From the NCBI GenBank assembly GCA_002422725.1, contig DITE01000014.1:1-7382 (forward strand): a stretch of 7,382 nucleotides of DNA, written 5' to 3'. The DNA is from Bacteroidales bacterium UBA6192 (GTDB lineage: Bacteria > Bacteroidota > Bacteroidia > Bacteroidales > F082). Numbering within the stretch: the first letter of the stretch is position 1; every line of letters starts with the position of its first letter. A model generated the notes under the pieces. The model had not been told where the DNA came from, did no database searches, and saw only the letters and a list, made by a program, of their open reading frames with translations. Below are positions 5,894-7,382 of this stretch, piece after piece. The position numbers and the translations under genes were made by a program.

Positions 5894-7057
5894 ATGATAC
5901 CAAGAAGTGCAGAAATTAAATTAAGAGAGTTGGCATTGCAGTTCAAAGCTGTTGCCTTGATCGGCCCGAGGCAATCGGGTAAAACTACGCTTGTTAGGAA
6001 AGTATTTCATGAAAAAGCATATGTCAGTCTGGAAAACCCTGACATACGTATGTATGCTACCGAAGATCCAAGAGGGTTTCTTTCAAATTACCCTGATGGA
6101 GCCATTTTGGATGAGGTTCAGCGCACACCCCAGTTGTTTTCTTATCTTCAGCAGATACTAGATGAATCGGGTAAAAAAGGACTATTTATTCTGACTGGAT
6201 CAAATAATTTCCTGCTTCAGGAAAGTATTTCGCAAAGTCTTGCAGGAAGAATTGGTTATCTCAATCTTTTACCTCTCTCAGTCGAAGAAATCGGGCAATT
6301 GAAACCGAATATCAATCAGCTTATTTTTATGGGAGGGTATCCTGTTTTATATAGTGATGAGAATGCAAGTGTGGTAAAATGGTTTGCAAATTACATCAAT
6401 ACATATATCGAAAGGGACGTAAGGCTCCTCAAAAACATAAGCGACCTAGTTGTTTTTGAACGCTTCTTGAGGCTTTGTGCCGGCAGATCCGGTCAGTTGC
6501 TCAACATGAACAGCCTGGCAAACGAAACCGGGGTTGATCAGAAAACCATTGCCGCCTGGCTAAGTGTTCTTGAAACGAGTTTTATCATTTTCAGATTACA
6601 ACCGTTTCATAAGAACTACAATAAACGGATTATAAAAATGCCAAAATTGTACTTTTATGATACAGGGTTGGCTTCATCCTTGTTGGGTATAGAGGATTCT
6701 TCACAGATTGAATTTCACCCTTTCAAAGGAAATTTATTTGAAAACCTTGTCATTTTAGAGTTCTTAAAGCACAGACTTAACAGTGGAAAATCCAAAAATC
6801 TCTATTTTTGGAGAGATAGCACTGGGAATGAAATTGATTTGTTACTGGAACATGGAGAACGGCTTGTTCCCGTGGAGATTAAATCAGGAATGACGGTTAC
6901 ATCTGAATATTTTAAAGGGATTAAGTTCTGGAACAAGTTATCCGGTAATCAGGGTGGACTAATTGTATATGGAGGCACAGAATCTCAAAAGAGAAGTGAA
7001 GGGTTCATAGTGACTCCTGTTTCAGGATGCATTAATGTTTATAAAACCTTTGTATAA
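5894..7057 (+). CDS. COG1373-type ATPase (AAA domain + DUF4143, nuclease-like C-terminus)
   Basis: A complete 387-residue cytoplasmic protein of the usual family length. Domains in order: Walker A GPRQSGKTT (24-32, Lys30); Walker B AILDEVQ (70-76, Asp73/Glu74); sensor-like LTGSNNF (100-106); SLAGR (115-119) with a likely arginine finger; GGYP (147-150); YINTYIERDVR (167-177); a winged-helix-like segment LANETGVDQKTIAAWLSVLE (208-227); YDTGLA (255-260); and a DUF4143 tail resembling a PD-(D/E)XK nuclease, with FENLV (282-286), EID (313-315) and VEIKSG (327-332). The ExK and D residues of the nuclease-like core appear intact. The biological role of the family is not established; members are widespread, often single genes in variable regions. 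ATG 5894 is chosen over an upstream in-frame TTG at 5864, which lies inside the inverted repeat and upstream of the -7 element; MIPR... also fits the usual N-terminus. No partner gene lies in the same direction. Confidence 0.92.
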   Translation: MIPRSAEIKLRELALQFKAVALIGPRQSGKTTLVRKVFHEKAYVSLENPDIRMYATEDPRGFLSNYPDGAILDEVQRTPQLFSYLQQILDESGKKGLFILTGSNNFLLQESISQSLAGRIGYLNLLPLSVEEIGQLKPNINQLIFMGGYPVLYSDENASVVKWFANYINTYIERDVRLLKNISDLVVFERFLRLCAGRSGQLLNMNSLANETGVDQKTIAAWLSVLETSFIIFRLQPFHKNYNKRIIKMPKLYFYDTGLASSLLGIEDSSQIEFHPFKGNLFENLVILEFLKHRLNSGKSKNLYFWRDSTGNEIDLLLEHGERLVPVEIKSGMTVTSEYFKGIKFWNKLSGNQGGLIVYGGTESQKRSEGFIVTPVSGCINVYKTFV

Positions 7058-7090
7058 TCTGCATCAGATGAATAAGAGTCACAAAACACG

Positions 7091-7110
7091 AAGATGATTA
7101 CCGTTATCTT
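7091..7110 (+). terminator. Weak hairpin downstream of the ATPase gene
   Basis: AAGATGA (7091-7097) can pair with TTATCTT (7104-7110), with one G-T wobble and a 6-base loop, followed by a loosely T-rich ACAGTTTGTTCTTA. The stem is AT-rich and weak. It lies between two convergent genes, where a terminator is expected, which is the main reason to list it. A smaller ATCTG/CAGAT hairpin sits at 7057-7069. Confidence 0.25.
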
Positions 7111-7121
7111 ACAGTTTGTTC

Positions 7122-7382
7122 TTATTGATAATCCTTCATAATTTCGGCCAGTAACTCACTGGCAAGCTGAGAGGCAATGACAATTTTAGCGGGATCAACA
7201 TACACATTGTTTAGGTATTGCATTTTCAGCACATCGCCATTCCGAAGCTCAGGGATGATTCCGCTGAGCAGAAAGCCAGCCCTGTTCAGTTCACGAATGA
7301 TTACTGCTGCAAAAGGTTCGTTCACAGATATTTCTAAATAAATTGTTTCTATCTTTTTCAAACATAGCTCTCTGAGTTGACG
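7122..7382 (-). CDS. C-terminal 86 residues of a longer protein, cut by the window edge
   Basis: The minus-strand frame ends with TAA at 7122 and stays open to the last base of the window. The apparent TTG start at 7361 is therefore probably internal, and the true start lies beyond 7382. The visible part has an alternating strand/helix pattern: IYLEISVNEPFA, then a helix with IIRELNRAGF, a strand LSGIIPEL, the segment LKMQYLNNVYVD, and a final helix IVIASQLASELLAEI. This recalls the C-terminal domain that follows the ATP-binding module in some RsbW-like (COG2172) proteins, and the end of a GNAT-like fold, where a QYLNNV segment also occurs. That is an impression from memory and the diagnostic N-terminal part is missing. 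It converges on the ATPase gene with a 64-base gap. Confidence 0.6.
   Translation of the reverse strand, partial: RQLRELCLKKIETIYLEISVNEPFAAVIIRELNRAGFLLSGIIPELRNGDVLKMQYLNNVYVDPAKIVIASQLASELLAEIMKDYQ

Noticed and set aside
1..7382. Transfer RNA, ribosomal RNA, insertion sequence or riboswitch
   Set aside because: No cloverleaf-like intergenic segment, transposase motif or recognisable aptamer was seen; nearly all the sequence is accounted for by the listed genes and short spacers.

Overview
The window most likely comes from a member of the Bacteroidota (CFB group). Two lines of evidence agree. First, the largest gene encodes a secreted protein that ends in a type IX secretion (Por system) sorting domain, a system confined to this phylum and close relatives. 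Second, upstream regions carry candidate TAnnTTTG -7 elements with little or no Shine-Dalgarno sequence, as is usual there. The identification rests on sequence reading alone.

Layout, left to right. Positions 43-772 (minus strand) hold a two-gene unit: a zeta-toxin/COG4185-like P-loop kinase followed by a 53-residue protein whose start overlaps the kinase stop by 8 bases. Positions 773-1304 are a non-coding spacer with a GC-rich candidate repeat, a strong 12-bp-stem hairpin element and a possible terminator. Positions 1305-5423 (minus) encode a 1372-residue exported protein: signal peptide, 14 Asp-box repeats at about 41-residue spacing, a PKD domain, seven calcium-binding VCBS/FG-GAP repeats, an Fn3-like domain and the sorting domain. 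Its promoter appears to lie at 5450-5481. Positions 5424-5893 form the divergent intergenic region, with a probable decayed reading frame on the plus strand. It ends in a 12-bp inverted repeat (5853-5879) abutting a consensus -7 element.

This element serves the plus-strand gene at 5894-7057, a COG1373-type ATPase (AAA + DUF4143) that probably starts from a leaderless or nearly leaderless mRNA. The right edge (7122-7382, minus) is the C-terminal end of a longer protein of uncertain family.

The genes do not form one pathway. A secreted structural or adhesive protein is flanked by two stand-alone P-loop genes of the kind often found in accessory regions. The most interesting items are the overlapping kinase/small-protein pair, a possible toxin-antitoxin or kinase-regulator module in toxin-first order, and the palindrome-promoter-start arrangement of the ATPase. 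Neither can be called a new system from the sequence alone.
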